DNA of 5,815 bases from Lachnospiraceae bacterium UBA7205 (GTDB taxonomy: Bacteria > Bacillota > Clostridia > Lachnospirales > Lachnospiraceae). Location: contig DKUL01000083.1 of assembly GCA_002490665.1 (NCBI GenBank), positions 1 through 5,815 of the forward strand, in the 5' to 3' direction. This document shows positions 1-5,753 of the stretch, piece by piece; the first letter of the stretch is position 1; each line of letters begins with the position of its first letter. Under the pieces are notes generated by a model. The model was not told the origin of the DNA, searched no databases, and saw nothing but the letters and a program-made list of their open reading frames with translations. A program made the translations under genes and the position numbers.

Positions 1-10
1 TTTCAGGGTT

Positions 11-37
11 GCATTACTGTTTATTTGTCAAAGTACA
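11..37 (-). promoter_or_regulatory. boxA-like antitermination site in a probable rRNA operon leader
   Basis: On the minus strand bases 37-24 read TGTACTTTGACAAA, which closely resembles the boxA element of bacterial rRNA leaders (TGCTCTTTAACAAT in E. coli rrn; similar CTTTGAAAA forms in Bacillus). The match continues into an A-rich tail, AATAAACAG. In known operons boxA RNA binds NusB-S10 and lets RNA polymerase transcribe untranslated rRNA without Rho-type termination. The site lies about 30 bases downstream of the proximal promoter, the usual place. The last bases of the window (minus-strand ATGCAACCCTGAAA) would lead into 16S rRNA, which lies outside. The match and the promoter context are seen; the rRNA assignment is inferred. 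Confidence 0.65.
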
Positions 38-73
38 TTGTTTTGTGCTTGTCTTGTTTGCGACAGCTTATTC

Positions 74-135
74 AGTCTATCACAACTATTTTATCATGTC
101 AAGCACTTTTTTATATTTTTTTATTTTCTTTGTCT
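74..135 (-). promoter_or_regulatory. Proximal sigma-A promoter (P2) of a probable rRNA operon, with UP-like A-tracts
   Basis: The minus strand carries a perfect -35 TTGACA (bases 102-97), a 17-base spacer and a -10 TAGACT (79-74). A TGA just before the -10 makes it an extended -10. Upstream, 103-135 on the minus strand is almost pure A with a few T (AAAATAAAAAAATATAAAAAA), which resembles an UP element contacting the RNA polymerase alpha subunits. The predicted start is near A68/G67, so the leader would begin close to GCTGTCGC. There is no reading frame with a ribosome site downstream before the window ends, and a boxA-like sequence follows, so a stable-RNA promoter is the best reading. Confidence 0.75.
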
Positions 136-175
136 GTCGCGTTTTGCATTTCTGCTTTCCTTAGCGACGTGTTTT

Positions 176-237
176 ATCTTATCACGCAATAATGCAGATG
201 TCAACATCTTTTTTTCAGATTTTTCATTTTTTTCCAA
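176..237 (-). promoter_or_regulatory. Distal sigma-A promoter (P1) of a probable rRNA operon, with UP-like A-tracts
   Basis: The minus strand shows a perfect -35 TTGACA (204-199), exactly 17 bases, then -10 TAAGAT (181-176) preceded by TGA (extended -10). Three A-runs sit upstream at 209-215, 220-224 and 227-233. They are spaced roughly one helical turn apart and so look like an UP element or curved DNA. The predicted start is near A170. P1 and P2 share the same TTGACAT start, spacer length and GTGATA junction about 102 bases apart, the tandem layout typical of Firmicute rrn operons. Between this element and the repeat at 294 (bases 238-293) I see nothing beyond a weak GAAAC/GTTTC inverted repeat. 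Confidence 0.75.
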
Positions 238-293
238 ACCCTTTTCAGGCTGTTTGAAATTGCCAGGAAACAACTTATGTTTCGCAGCTTTTT

Positions 294-325
294 TATAACA
301 GGAGAGCGAAGGCCGGGCTGTTACA
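294..325 (+). repeat. Palindromic intergenic repeat, copy 1 (degenerate)
   Basis: This is an imperfect palindrome with outer arms TAACAG (296-301) and CTGTTA (318-323) around a 16-base interior with the core GCGAAGGC. It matches the minus strand of bases 5754-5785 over the same 32-base length: arms 15 of 16 identical, interior 10 of 16. Copy 1's inner stem is degraded to about two pairs. On the plus strand it is followed by T6 (326-331), but no plus-strand gene needs terminating. On the minus strand, where cvpA ends 9 bases before it, the hairpin is followed by TAAAAAAGC rather than a U-tract, so it is not a normal intrinsic terminator for cvpA. Confidence 0.6.
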
Positions 326-333
326 TTTTTTCA

Positions 334-861
334 TCAGTACAACACTGTCTTTAGCAATTCTATCAGATAATTGGAATAATACAGCATTGTCAAAAAGGAG
401 CTTTGGTTTACCTGGGTCATCATCCATGCCTTTAATCCCATGATGTCAAAAACCCCGACAACCAGGAACATGAGCCAGATGATTATGACGGCTTCTGCCA
501 GTCCCAGTATGGTTCCGGCAAGCTTGTCCGCGAGTTTTCCTATCGGTACCGCCCTGACAAGCTTAAACGTATCTGTCAGGAACTTGACCGCCCTATGAAT
601 CATCCGGATGGCAAGAAGCAGTATTACTGCCATTATCACTTTGACATAGCTTTTCTGAATAAAATTTCCGACGCCTTTTGCTGCAATTACCAGGACAAGA
701 ATCCCCAAAATGCAGGATATTATCCGTATTACACTTTCCAGCAGTCCTCTTTTCCATCCCCACACTGCCCCTATGACCAGTATGGATGCCACTATAATGA
801 AAAGTATATTGATATCCCAGCTGGCAGGATTTCCTGCGCTGTTTAGTATATTTGTATCCAA
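334..861 (-). CDS. CvpA family integral membrane protein
   Basis: This is a 175-residue polytopic membrane protein of the CvpA (colicin V production) family. The family is widespread, envelope-linked and without an agreed biochemical role. Predicted membrane segments lie at about residues 18-35, 43-62, 73-87 and 117-138. Family signs are the G-W-K-R-G turn after helix 1 (residues 35-39), the amphipathic stretch at 88-103, and the VP(x)GKLAD(x)3AG(x)3GL block at 105-121 leading into the last helix. Length is normal for the family. The start codon is TTG, chosen because GGAGG lies 8 bases upstream and no better start exists. It is the last gene of the lysM / propeller / cvpA unit, 45 bases after its neighbour, and just ahead of a probable rRNA operon. 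Membership in the family is fairly secure; function is not. Confidence 0.82.
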   Translation of the reverse strand: MDTNILNSAGNPASWDINILFIIVASILVIGAVWGWKRGLLESVIRIISCILGILVLVIAAKGVGNFIQKSYVKVIMAVILLLAIRMIHRAVKFLTDTFKLVRAVPIGKLADKLAGTILGLAEAVIIIWLMFLVVGVFDIMGLKAWMMTQVNQSSFLTMLYYSNYLIELLKTVLY

Positions 862-869
862 GTATATTC

Positions 870-874
870 CCTCC
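870..874 (-). promoter_or_regulatory. Shine-Dalgarno site that fixes a TTG start
   Basis: The minus strand reads GGAGG here, followed by 8 bases and then TTG (861-859). No in-frame ATG or GTG with a comparable site is nearby, and the frame opened by TTG gives a complete CvpA N-terminus (MDTNILNSAG). This supports TTG as the real start. Confidence 0.7.
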
Positions 875-906
875 AGTGCTTTAGAAACAGCAGAAAGCGA
901 CCAGTG

Positions 907-2151
907 TTATTGAAGCTCTATGGTCTGTATCGTGTCATCTGTTACAATTGTGTGCCTTGAAATATTCCCTCCCGGTATCAGGCAGACAACCCTGTCCTGA
1001 AAGGCTCCTTCGTATTTCAGCCGTCCGCCCCAGTCGTATATCAGGCATTCATTTTCATTATATATAAAAATTCCTGCCGTACTGAATAGTATGTCCTTAT
1101 ATTCCAGATTAAATGCAATTTCCCTGACCATTTTCGCATTTGTGTCATAAATTTCAACACGGTATGTTGTCTCTGCCGACGTATTGTAAAACACAAGCCC
1201 GACATGGTCTTCGTCATGGAATACGCTTTGTATTTCTTCTGATATCATGTTTTCCAGAAGGCTTTCTGGTTTCTGCCTTCCTTTAAAGAACATAATCCGG
1301 TTGTCTGCAACGGCAAACACCGTGTCGTTTCCCATAAATTGTATCATCGGGACGACCGCTTCCGGATAGCCGTAGCCGCTCACAAGGTTATCCGTGTAAT
1401 TTTGTCCTACCGAGGCAAAATTATAGAATCCGATGCTTGATTCTATTTTTCCCTTCTCTGCCTTCAGATAGGACACTGCCACCAGGCTGCCGTCGCTTGA
1501 TATGTCTATGGCTGCCGGATACCCGGAATTGCTCATGGTTGTCTTAAAGTAGGCAAGCGGCTTCCCCGGTTCCCCTTTCGGGCTGTACAGGTAGATGCCT
1601 GTCACTGTCGAGTCATCCAGAACGGCTGCCACAATTCCGTTTGCCGAAACGCAAAAGTCCCTGATTGGCATTGTGGTTTCCACTACGCCGAGTGTCCCCT
1701 GTGTGTCGGCTATGTATATTTTCCTGCCATTGTAATCACCCACTGCCACTGTCCTGCCGCAAGTTCTTACCACCGGGTTCTGCATTTCATATGTCTGGTT
1801 CCATATTGTCTTTCCTTTTATGTCGGTACAGCTCATTCCGTCATTGCTGTACGTGAAAAGGGTTCCTTTCAGGTTCCTGCTTTTCGACTCGGATGCCCGG
1901 AACCATTCGCTTTGCTGGATTACCTCGTAGTCAATGTACAGCTTGTTTTTCCAGCTGACATACGAGCCGGCTGACGCTGCCGCAACAACGACAAGCACGA
2001 CAAGCACTGTGTAAAATTTCATCTGACGGTGCCTTGCCAGCTTGTTGTCCATTGTTTTTTTGTCTCTTTCGTCTTCCTTATTTTCAGTTGCTTTCTTTTT
2101 TCCGCCTTTCAGCAAATATTGATTTCTGTTAAAGTCCTTTATTTCCGCCAT
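907..2151 (-). CDS. DUF5711-like membrane-anchored beta-propeller protein
   Basis: This is a 414-residue predicted type II membrane protein. Residues 1-45 are a very basic and charged cytoplasmic tail (KGGKKK, DERDKK, LARHR). Residues 46-66 are one hydrophobic helix (FYTVLVVLVVVAAASAGSYV). Residues 70-414 are an extracytoplasmic domain rich in short beta strands with repeated blade-like phrases (KGKTIWNQTYEM, NGRKIYIADTQG, DISSDGSLVAVSY, NECLIYDWGGRLKYEG). These resemble WD40 or PQQ-type propeller blades. I recall proteins of this shape being called DUF5711 in Lachnospiraceae, but no catalytic motif is visible. I chose the ATG at 2151 because GAGG precedes it by 6 bases; an ATG at 2163 (four residues longer) has no good ribosome site. 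It lies between the lysM gene (73 bases upstream) and cvpA (45 bases downstream). It may act as an envelope scaffold or sensor; that is inference. Confidence 0.75.
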   Translation of the reverse strand: MAEIKDFNRNQYLLKGGKKKATENKEDERDKKTMDNKLARHRQMKFYTVLVVLVVVAAASAGSYVSWKNKLYIDYEVIQQSEWFRASESKSRNLKGTLFTYSNDGMSCTDIKGKTIWNQTYEMQNPVVRTCGRTVAVGDYNGRKIYIADTQGTLGVVETTMPIRDFCVSANGIVAAVLDDSTVTGIYLYSPKGEPGKPLAYFKTTMSNSGYPAAIDISSDGSLVAVSYLKAEKGKIESSIGFYNFASVGQNYTDNLVSGYGYPEAVVPMIQFMGNDTVFAVADNRIMFFKGRQKPESLLENMISEEIQSVFHDEDHVGLVFYNTSAETTYRVEIYDTNAKMVREIAFNLEYKDILFSTAGIFIYNENECLIYDWGGRLKYEGAFQDRVVCLIPGGNISRHTIVTDDTIQTIELQ

Positions 2152-2215
2152 CGTATACCTCATTTATCGATTCCGTTCTGCGCACTGAGACGATTGCATT
2201 CCACGGTGCCTTATT

Positions 2216-2224
2216 AGTATACCA
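2216..2224 (-). promoter_or_regulatory. Possible internal extended -10 promoter for the propeller gene
   Basis: Directly after the stop codon of the LysM gene the minus strand reads TGG-TATACT, a near-consensus extended -10 (TGn-TATAAT). The region 17 bases upstream (TTTTAC) is a poor -35. The predicted start, near 2209, would leave a leader of about 58 bases before the ATG at 2151. It could give the last two genes independent transcription. The same TGGTAT opening occurs in the predicted promoter of the LysM gene. Confidence 0.35.
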
Positions 2225-3511
2225 TTATTTTGAGGGAAGTAAAAGCTTTTGTCCATAAAGAATATTGTCGGGGTCGTCTATGTTGTTCCATCTGCATATT
2301 TCATCCACGCGGGAATAGTCCCCGTAAATGTCATAGCATATGGTTCTGAGGGTATCACCGCGCCGCACAACATAGTACTGCGGTACGGATGCCTGTCCGG
2401 CGTCCGGCTGCTGTCCCATGTCCGCTGCCTGAACTGCGTCCGGCTGCTGTACTGCATCCGGCTGCTGCGCGATTGTCTCCGGGGGAAGCTCGTCCACATT
2501 TGTTTCTGACGGATTTTCCGGCATTGTCTGTGGTTGTCCGCCATCCGCAGTTTCCGGTATTTCTTCCTTTTCTGTCCTGTTCACGTCTGTTTCTTCAACA
2601 TCTGTCCGCACGCCGCCTGCTTTTTCATTTTCCTTCTGCACATTTTGCTGGATTACGGCAACTGTATTGTCCGCATCGCTCCCTGTGCCTGGCAAAAGGA
2701 AAGCGGTATTCTCCTCGATAAATGCCATGCAGTAGTCAATGCTCTCCTGCATGCTCTGCATTTTGCTGTAATTATTGATGGAGATAATGCCATATGCCAT
2801 AACCCCGACGACAAATCCCAGGCAGAGGACGTTCATGACATTCCACATAAAGCTTACTTTCGCTTCCTCGCGGTTGTATGCCTGCGCGATCCTTCCCAGG
2901 CGTGCCGCGTCATCCGCATTTTTCCGGACGTATCCTTCATGCTCCGTCGGCGACAGGGGCACCTTGTTCCACTCCACGAGATAATTCTGCATCTCCTCGT
3001 TCTGGTCGTAATATATGTAAAAATCATCCAGGATTACTTTTGTGTTCTGCAGCGTCAGTTCAAGGCGCAGACTGGAATCCTTGTTGAGGCTTACATATGC
3101 GGAACCGATGTAGGTGCACGACGGAAAATAGGTGTCATTGTACTGCTGCACTTTATTCGTGTTTTCCTGTAAAAGCGCCGCGCCTGACACAACAATCCGA
3201 TATCTGCCATGCTCTTCCACGGAGCGCCCATACAGCGCAATGTCCGGCTGTGTGCTGTCCAGAATTTCTTCCATGGACGCACTTTTCTTTCTTTTTTCTG
3301 CAAGCACTTTTTTCAAGAATGTATGTACGTAGTCCTCAAGGTACAGTATGTAAATCCCTTCGGGTGTTCCTATCGTGCGCGTATTCACCGGCAGGATTGC
3401 GGACGCCCTGGCTGGCATTCTGGTGACCGGGCCGCCCTGTATTTCACTGGCGGAAGTCTGATTTTCTTCCTGTTTGCTGGTGTTTAATAGTATATTCATT
3501 TGCTTGTCCAT
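2225..3511 (-). CDS. Single-pass membrane protein with C-terminal LysM domain
   Basis: This 428-residue protein should bind peptidoglycan outside the membrane. Residues 1-50 look disordered. Residues 51-215 form a mixed alpha/beta soluble region I do not recognise (motifs GIYILYLEDYVHTFLKKVL, IALYGRSVEEHGRYRIVVSG, YIYYDQNEEMQNYLVEWNKVPLSP). Residues 221-246 are a single hydrophobic helix. Residues 247-376 are an acidic, Pro/Gln/Glu-rich linker with a QQPDAV-type repeat. Residues 379-426 are a LysM domain (YYVVRRGDTL, WNNIDDPDNILYGQKLLLP), a known N-acetylglucosamine-glycan binding fold. Basic residues before the helix imply a cytoplasmic N-terminus. The ATG at 3511 has AAGGTGA 7 bases upstream. 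It is first in the unit with the propeller and cvpA genes, after a strong terminator, so it is probably transcribed from its own promoter. LysM is certain; the N-terminal role is unknown. Confidence 0.85.
   Translation of the reverse strand: MDKQMNILLNTSKQEENQTSASEIQGGPVTRMPARASAILPVNTRTIGTPEGIYILYLEDYVHTFLKKVLAEKRKKSASMEEILDSTQPDIALYGRSVEEHGRYRIVVSGAALLQENTNKVQQYNDTYFPSCTYIGSAYVSLNKDSSLRLELTLQNTKVILDDFYIYYDQNEEMQNYLVEWNKVPLSPTEHEGYVRKNADDAARLGRIAQAYNREEAKVSFMWNVMNVLCLGFVVGVMAYGIISINNYSKMQSMQESIDYCMAFIEENTAFLLPGTGSDADNTVAVIQQNVQKENEKAGGVRTDVEETDVNRTEKEEIPETADGGQPQTMPENPSETNVDELPPETIAQQPDAVQQPDAVQAADMGQQPDAGQASVPQYYVVRRGDTLRTICYDIYGDYSRVDEICRWNNIDDPDNILYGQKLLLPSK
2396..2467 (-). repeat. Four 18-base coding repeats (QQPDAV) in the LysM protein linker
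   Basis: Four tandem 18-base units encode QQPDAV, QQPDAV, QAADMG and QQPDAG (residues 349-372). The first, second and fourth share CAGCAGCCGGA followed by a C/T-variable codon. The units sit in the flexible linker just before the LysM domain, so copy number probably changes linker length without disturbing folded parts. Confidence 0.75.
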
Positions 3512-3558
3512 TTTGGCATCACCTTTCCTGTATCACAATGATATTGCGTTTCACTGTT

Positions 3559-3567
3559 ATCATACCA
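3559..3567 (-). promoter_or_regulatory. Probable extended -10 promoter of the LysM / propeller / cvpA unit
   Basis: Between the galM terminator and the LysM start codon the minus strand reads TGG-TATGAT, a good extended -10. The -35 region at 17-19 base spacing is weak (CAAAAT / GACAAA), which extended -10 promoters tolerate. Transcription would start near 3552, giving a leader of about 41 bases with the ribosome site AGGAAAGGTGA (3529-3519). A 7-base inverted repeat, GCGTTTC (3546-3552) and GAAACGC (3590-3596), brackets the element. Confidence 0.5.
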
Positions 3568-3606
3568 CTCCTGTCTTAAAGATTTTGTCGAAACGCGTCA
3601 GCACAC

Positions 3607-3644
3607 AAAAAAATCGGGCAGGGGAATGGATTTTCCCCTGCCCG
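3607..3644 (-). terminator. Strong intrinsic terminator after galM
   Basis: On the minus strand a perfect 12-bp stem (CGGGCAGGGGAA with TTCCCCTGCCCG, bases 3644-3615) closes a 6-base loop. It is followed by A and then seven T (3613-3607). It lies 34 bases after the galM stop and is a textbook Rho-independent terminator. It separates the ybaB-recR-galM unit from the LysM unit. Confidence 0.93.
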
Positions 3645-3678
3645 CATCCGGTGCACGAGCAGGAAAGATGAATCTTCT

Positions 3679-4728
3679 CTACTCGATTGTATCGAATTTG
3701 TATATGGTTGTTGTCCTGTATGGTCTTTCCGGTCCGTATATGACATCCTGGAACTGCGGCTGGTTCACTGCGTCCGGGAAGCACTGTGTCTCAAGGCAGA
3801 GTCCGCTTCTTTTTCCGTATGCCGCACCCTCCTTGCCATTTTCCGGCGCAATGCAGTTGCCCGCATAAAACTGGATTCCGGGCTGGTCTGTATATACGTC
3901 CATCTTCCTTCCTGATACCGGCTCTTCCACGCTGGCAGCTTTCCGGAGCGTACCGTCAAATCCGTCCAGCGCAAAGTTATGGTCATATCCCTGCCCATAC
4001 TTTAACTGGACATCATCAGCCTCTATGTCGTCACCGACTGCTTTCATCGTGCGGAAGTCAAACGGTGTTCCTGTGACATCCGCCAGCTCTCCTGTGGGAA
4101 TGAGACGCTCAAATACGGGTGTGTAATGTGACGCGTTGATGCTGAGCCTGTGTGCCTCGATATTGCCGGAATTATGTCCTGCGAGATTGAAATAAGAGTG
4201 GTTTGTCATATTTATGAGTGTTTTTTTGTCGCTTGTCACGTCATAGTCTATTTTCAGCGCGTTGTCGTCAGTGACCGTATAGGTCACCTGCACCTTCTTA
4301 TTTCCCGGAAACCCCATGCACCCATCTTCGTCATCAATGGAAAAGGTGATGCTGTTCTCCCCGGGCGTCGCATTCCACACACGTTTATGGTATCCCTTGT
4401 CCGCGTCACTGTGAAGATTGTTTGTGCCATCGTTTACCGCAAGCTGATACTTTACGCCGTCAATGGTAAAGGATGCGTTGTCCACGCGGTTCGCGCTCGG
4501 TCCCACTGTCGCGCCGAAAAAGGAACCATTTCTAAAATACCCCTCAACGCTGTCATGTCCCAGTACCACATCTGCTGTCTTTCCTTCCCTGTCCGGCACG
4601 AAAAGCTTTACGAGAATTGCGCCGAAGTTTGTGACGGATGCCGAAAAGCCGTTATTGTTCGTGATGGTGTAGAGACTCACCGGCGTCCCGTCCGCTGTCT
4701 TTCCAAAATTATCTGTTGTGATTGCCAT
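3679..4728 (-). CDS. galM: Aldose 1-epimerase (galactose mutarotase)
   Basis: This cytoplasmic enzyme interconverts the alpha and beta anomers of hexoses such as galactose and glucose, feeding beta-galactose conversion into the Leloir pathway. The 349-residue length is normal. Family motifs seen are VGPSANRV with Arg81, NNLH with His106, TNHSYFNLAGH with the likely catalytic acid His177, YDHNF with Asp249, and GLCLETQ with the likely catalytic base Glu313, followed by PDAVNQPQF. The usual bacterial LHGG reads LHSD here, a small departure outside the catalytic pair. GGAGG lies 9 bases before the ATG at 4728. The gene begins 22 bases after recR and ends at a strong terminator, so it is probably co-transcribed with ybaB and recR. 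No other galactose gene is nearby, so it may serve general sugar metabolism. Confidence 0.95.
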   Translation of the reverse strand: MAITTDNFGKTADGTPVSLYTITNNNGFSASVTNFGAILVKLFVPDREGKTADVVLGHDSVEGYFRNGSFFGATVGPSANRVDNASFTIDGVKYQLAVNDGTNNLHSDADKGYHKRVWNATPGENSITFSIDDEDGCMGFPGNKKVQVTYTVTDDNALKIDYDVTSDKKTLINMTNHSYFNLAGHNSGNIEAHRLSINASHYTPVFERLIPTGELADVTGTPFDFRTMKAVGDDIEADDVQLKYGQGYDHNFALDGFDGTLRKAASVEEPVSGRKMDVYTDQPGIQFYAGNCIAPENGKEGAAYGKRSGLCLETQCFPDAVNQPQFQDVIYGPERPYRTTTIYKFDTIE

Positions 4729-4750
4729 TTTTGTTTTCCTCCATTTTAAC

Positions 4751-5347
4751 CTACAATTCTGTCCTTCCCTCCAGAGCGCGCAGCAGGGTCATCTCGTCAA
4801 TGCACTCCAGATCCCCGCCCACGGGCACGCCGCTTGCAATGCGTGTCACCCTGACGCCAATCGGCTTTATCAGTTTTGATATGTACATTGCCGTCGTTTC
4901 GCCCTCAAGGCTGGAGTTGGTTGCGATGATGACCTCACTGACATCCTCCTCGAGACGCTTTACAAGTTCTTTCAGTCTGATGTCATTTGGCCCGATTCCG
5001 AGCATGGGGGAAATCGCCCCATGCAGGACATGGTACACGCCGTCATACTTGCCGGTCTTTTCATATGCCGCCAAATCCCTGATGTTCTCGACGACCATTA
5101 TTGTCTTGTGATCCCGGTTCGCATTCGCGCAAATCGGACAGGTCTCTTTGTCTGTGAGGGTATAACAGGTGTTACAGTAGTGGATGTTTTTTTTCGCATC
5201 CACCATAATCTGCGCAAAGCGCTCCACGTGTTCTGACGGCATATTGATGACATGCAGCGCAAGCCGCTGTGCCGATTTGTTTCCCACTCCGGGAAGCTTT
5301 GCAAACTGTTCAATGAGCTTGTTGATATATCCGCTGTAAAGTTCCAT
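4751..5347 (-). CDS. recR: Recombination mediator RecR
   Basis: RecR forms a clamp-like ring that, with RecO (and RecF), loads RecA onto single-stranded DNA at gaps and breaks in the cytoplasm. The 198-residue length is exactly typical. Domains in order: a helix-hairpin-helix at about 15-34 (KLPGVGNKSAQRLALHV), a four-cysteine zinc finger (Cys58, Cys61, Cys70, Cys73), a Toprim domain at about 80-172 (MVVENIRDLAAYE, HVLHGAISPMLGIGP, IIATNSSLEGETTA), and the C-terminal GVPVGGDLECIDEMTLLRALEGR signature. The ATG overlaps the ybaB stop codon by one base (TGATG), so translation is probably coupled. The Toprim acidic residues Glu87 and Glu148 are present. Nothing is missing. Confidence 0.97.
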   Translation of the reverse strand: MELYSGYINKLIEQFAKLPGVGNKSAQRLALHVINMPSEHVERFAQIMVDAKKNIHYCNTCYTLTDKETCPICANANRDHKTIMVVENIRDLAAYEKTGKYDGVYHVLHGAISPMLGIGPNDIRLKELVKRLEEDVSEVIIATNSSLEGETTAMYISKLIKPIGVRVTRIASGVPVGGDLECIDEMTLLRALEGRTEL

Positions 5348-5700
5348 CAGAAAGGTAGTCCTCCGCCAAGTCCGCCGAAGCCGCCTGCCATTTTTCCCAT
5401 CATTTCATTGTTTGCCTCCTCTGCCTGGCGGAGCGCTTCGTTTGCTGCCGCCATAATCATGTCCTGGAGGGTTTCAATGTCATCAGGATCTACTGCCTCC
5501 TCCGAAAGCGTGACCCTGACGATTTCTTTCTTGCCTGTCACGACCACTTCCACGGCGCCGCCGCCCGCCTTTGCCGAAAATTCCTTGGTCTCAAGCTCCT
5601 TCTGCCCTTCCTCCATCTGTCTCTGCATGCGCTGTGCCTGCTTCATCAGATTGCTCATGTTCCCAGGCATTCCTCCCGGAAATCCTCCTCTTTTTGCCAT
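5347..5700 (-). CDS. ybaB: YbaB/EbfC family nucleoid-associated protein
   Basis: This small DNA-binding protein forms dimers that bind the chromosome. It is usually encoded next to recR and is thought to influence nucleoid structure and perhaps recombinational repair. It has 117 residues: a Gly/Met-rich N-terminus (GGFPGGMPGNM), a long helix (MSNLMKQAQRMQRQMEEGQKEL), the central sheet (FSAKAGGGAVEVVVTGKKEIVRVTL), the helix starting EEAVDPDDIETLQDMIMAAANEAL, and a glycine-rich tail (GGFGGLGGGLPF). All are family features. I chose the ATG at 5700 because AAGGAG lies 9 bases upstream and homologues begin near MAKRGG. The frame stays open to 5808, but that extension crosses a palindromic repeat and looks non-coding. 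dnaX often precedes this gene but is not in the window. Confidence 0.95.
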   Translation of the reverse strand: MAKRGGFPGGMPGNMSNLMKQAQRMQRQMEEGQKELETKEFSAKAGGGAVEVVVTGKKEIVRVTLSEEAVDPDDIETLQDMIMAAANEALRQAEEANNEMMGKMAGGFGGLGGGLPF

Positions 5701-5753
5701 GTTGCCATTCTCCTTCCATAACCTATTGTCCGCAACATTCCATGCCGACTTAA

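Noticed and set aside
38..298. 86-codon plus-strand frame in the left intergenic region
   Set aside because: It is Phe/Leu/Ser-rich because it reads T-rich UP-like tracts, has no ribosome site, and runs antisense through two strong promoters.
294..331. Plus-strand intrinsic terminator (hairpin plus T6)
   Set aside because: The shape fits, but there is no plus-strand gene to terminate and the inner stem is degraded; the repeat relationship to 5754-5785 explains the hairpin better.
2151..2163. Upstream ATG start of the propeller protein (MRYTMAEI)
   Set aside because: No Shine-Dalgarno precedes it, while the GAGG within this stretch is well placed for the ATG at 2151.
2534..3172. 212-codon plus-strand frame opposite the LysM gene
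   Set aside because: It is antisense to a well-supported coding region, rich in Cys/His/Phe as expected from the complement, and has no ribosome site.
4150..4749. 199-codon plus-strand frame opposite galM
   Set aside because: It lies wholly antisense to a complete galM with all catalytic motifs, and its product resembles no family I know.
5161..5176. TATAACAGGTGTTACA, a possible third palindromic repeat copy
   Set aside because: It lies inside recR and encodes the conserved zinc-finger Cys-Asn-Thr-Cys-Tyr. The arms are separated by only two bases and the CGAAGGC core is absent, so the resemblance is coincidental.
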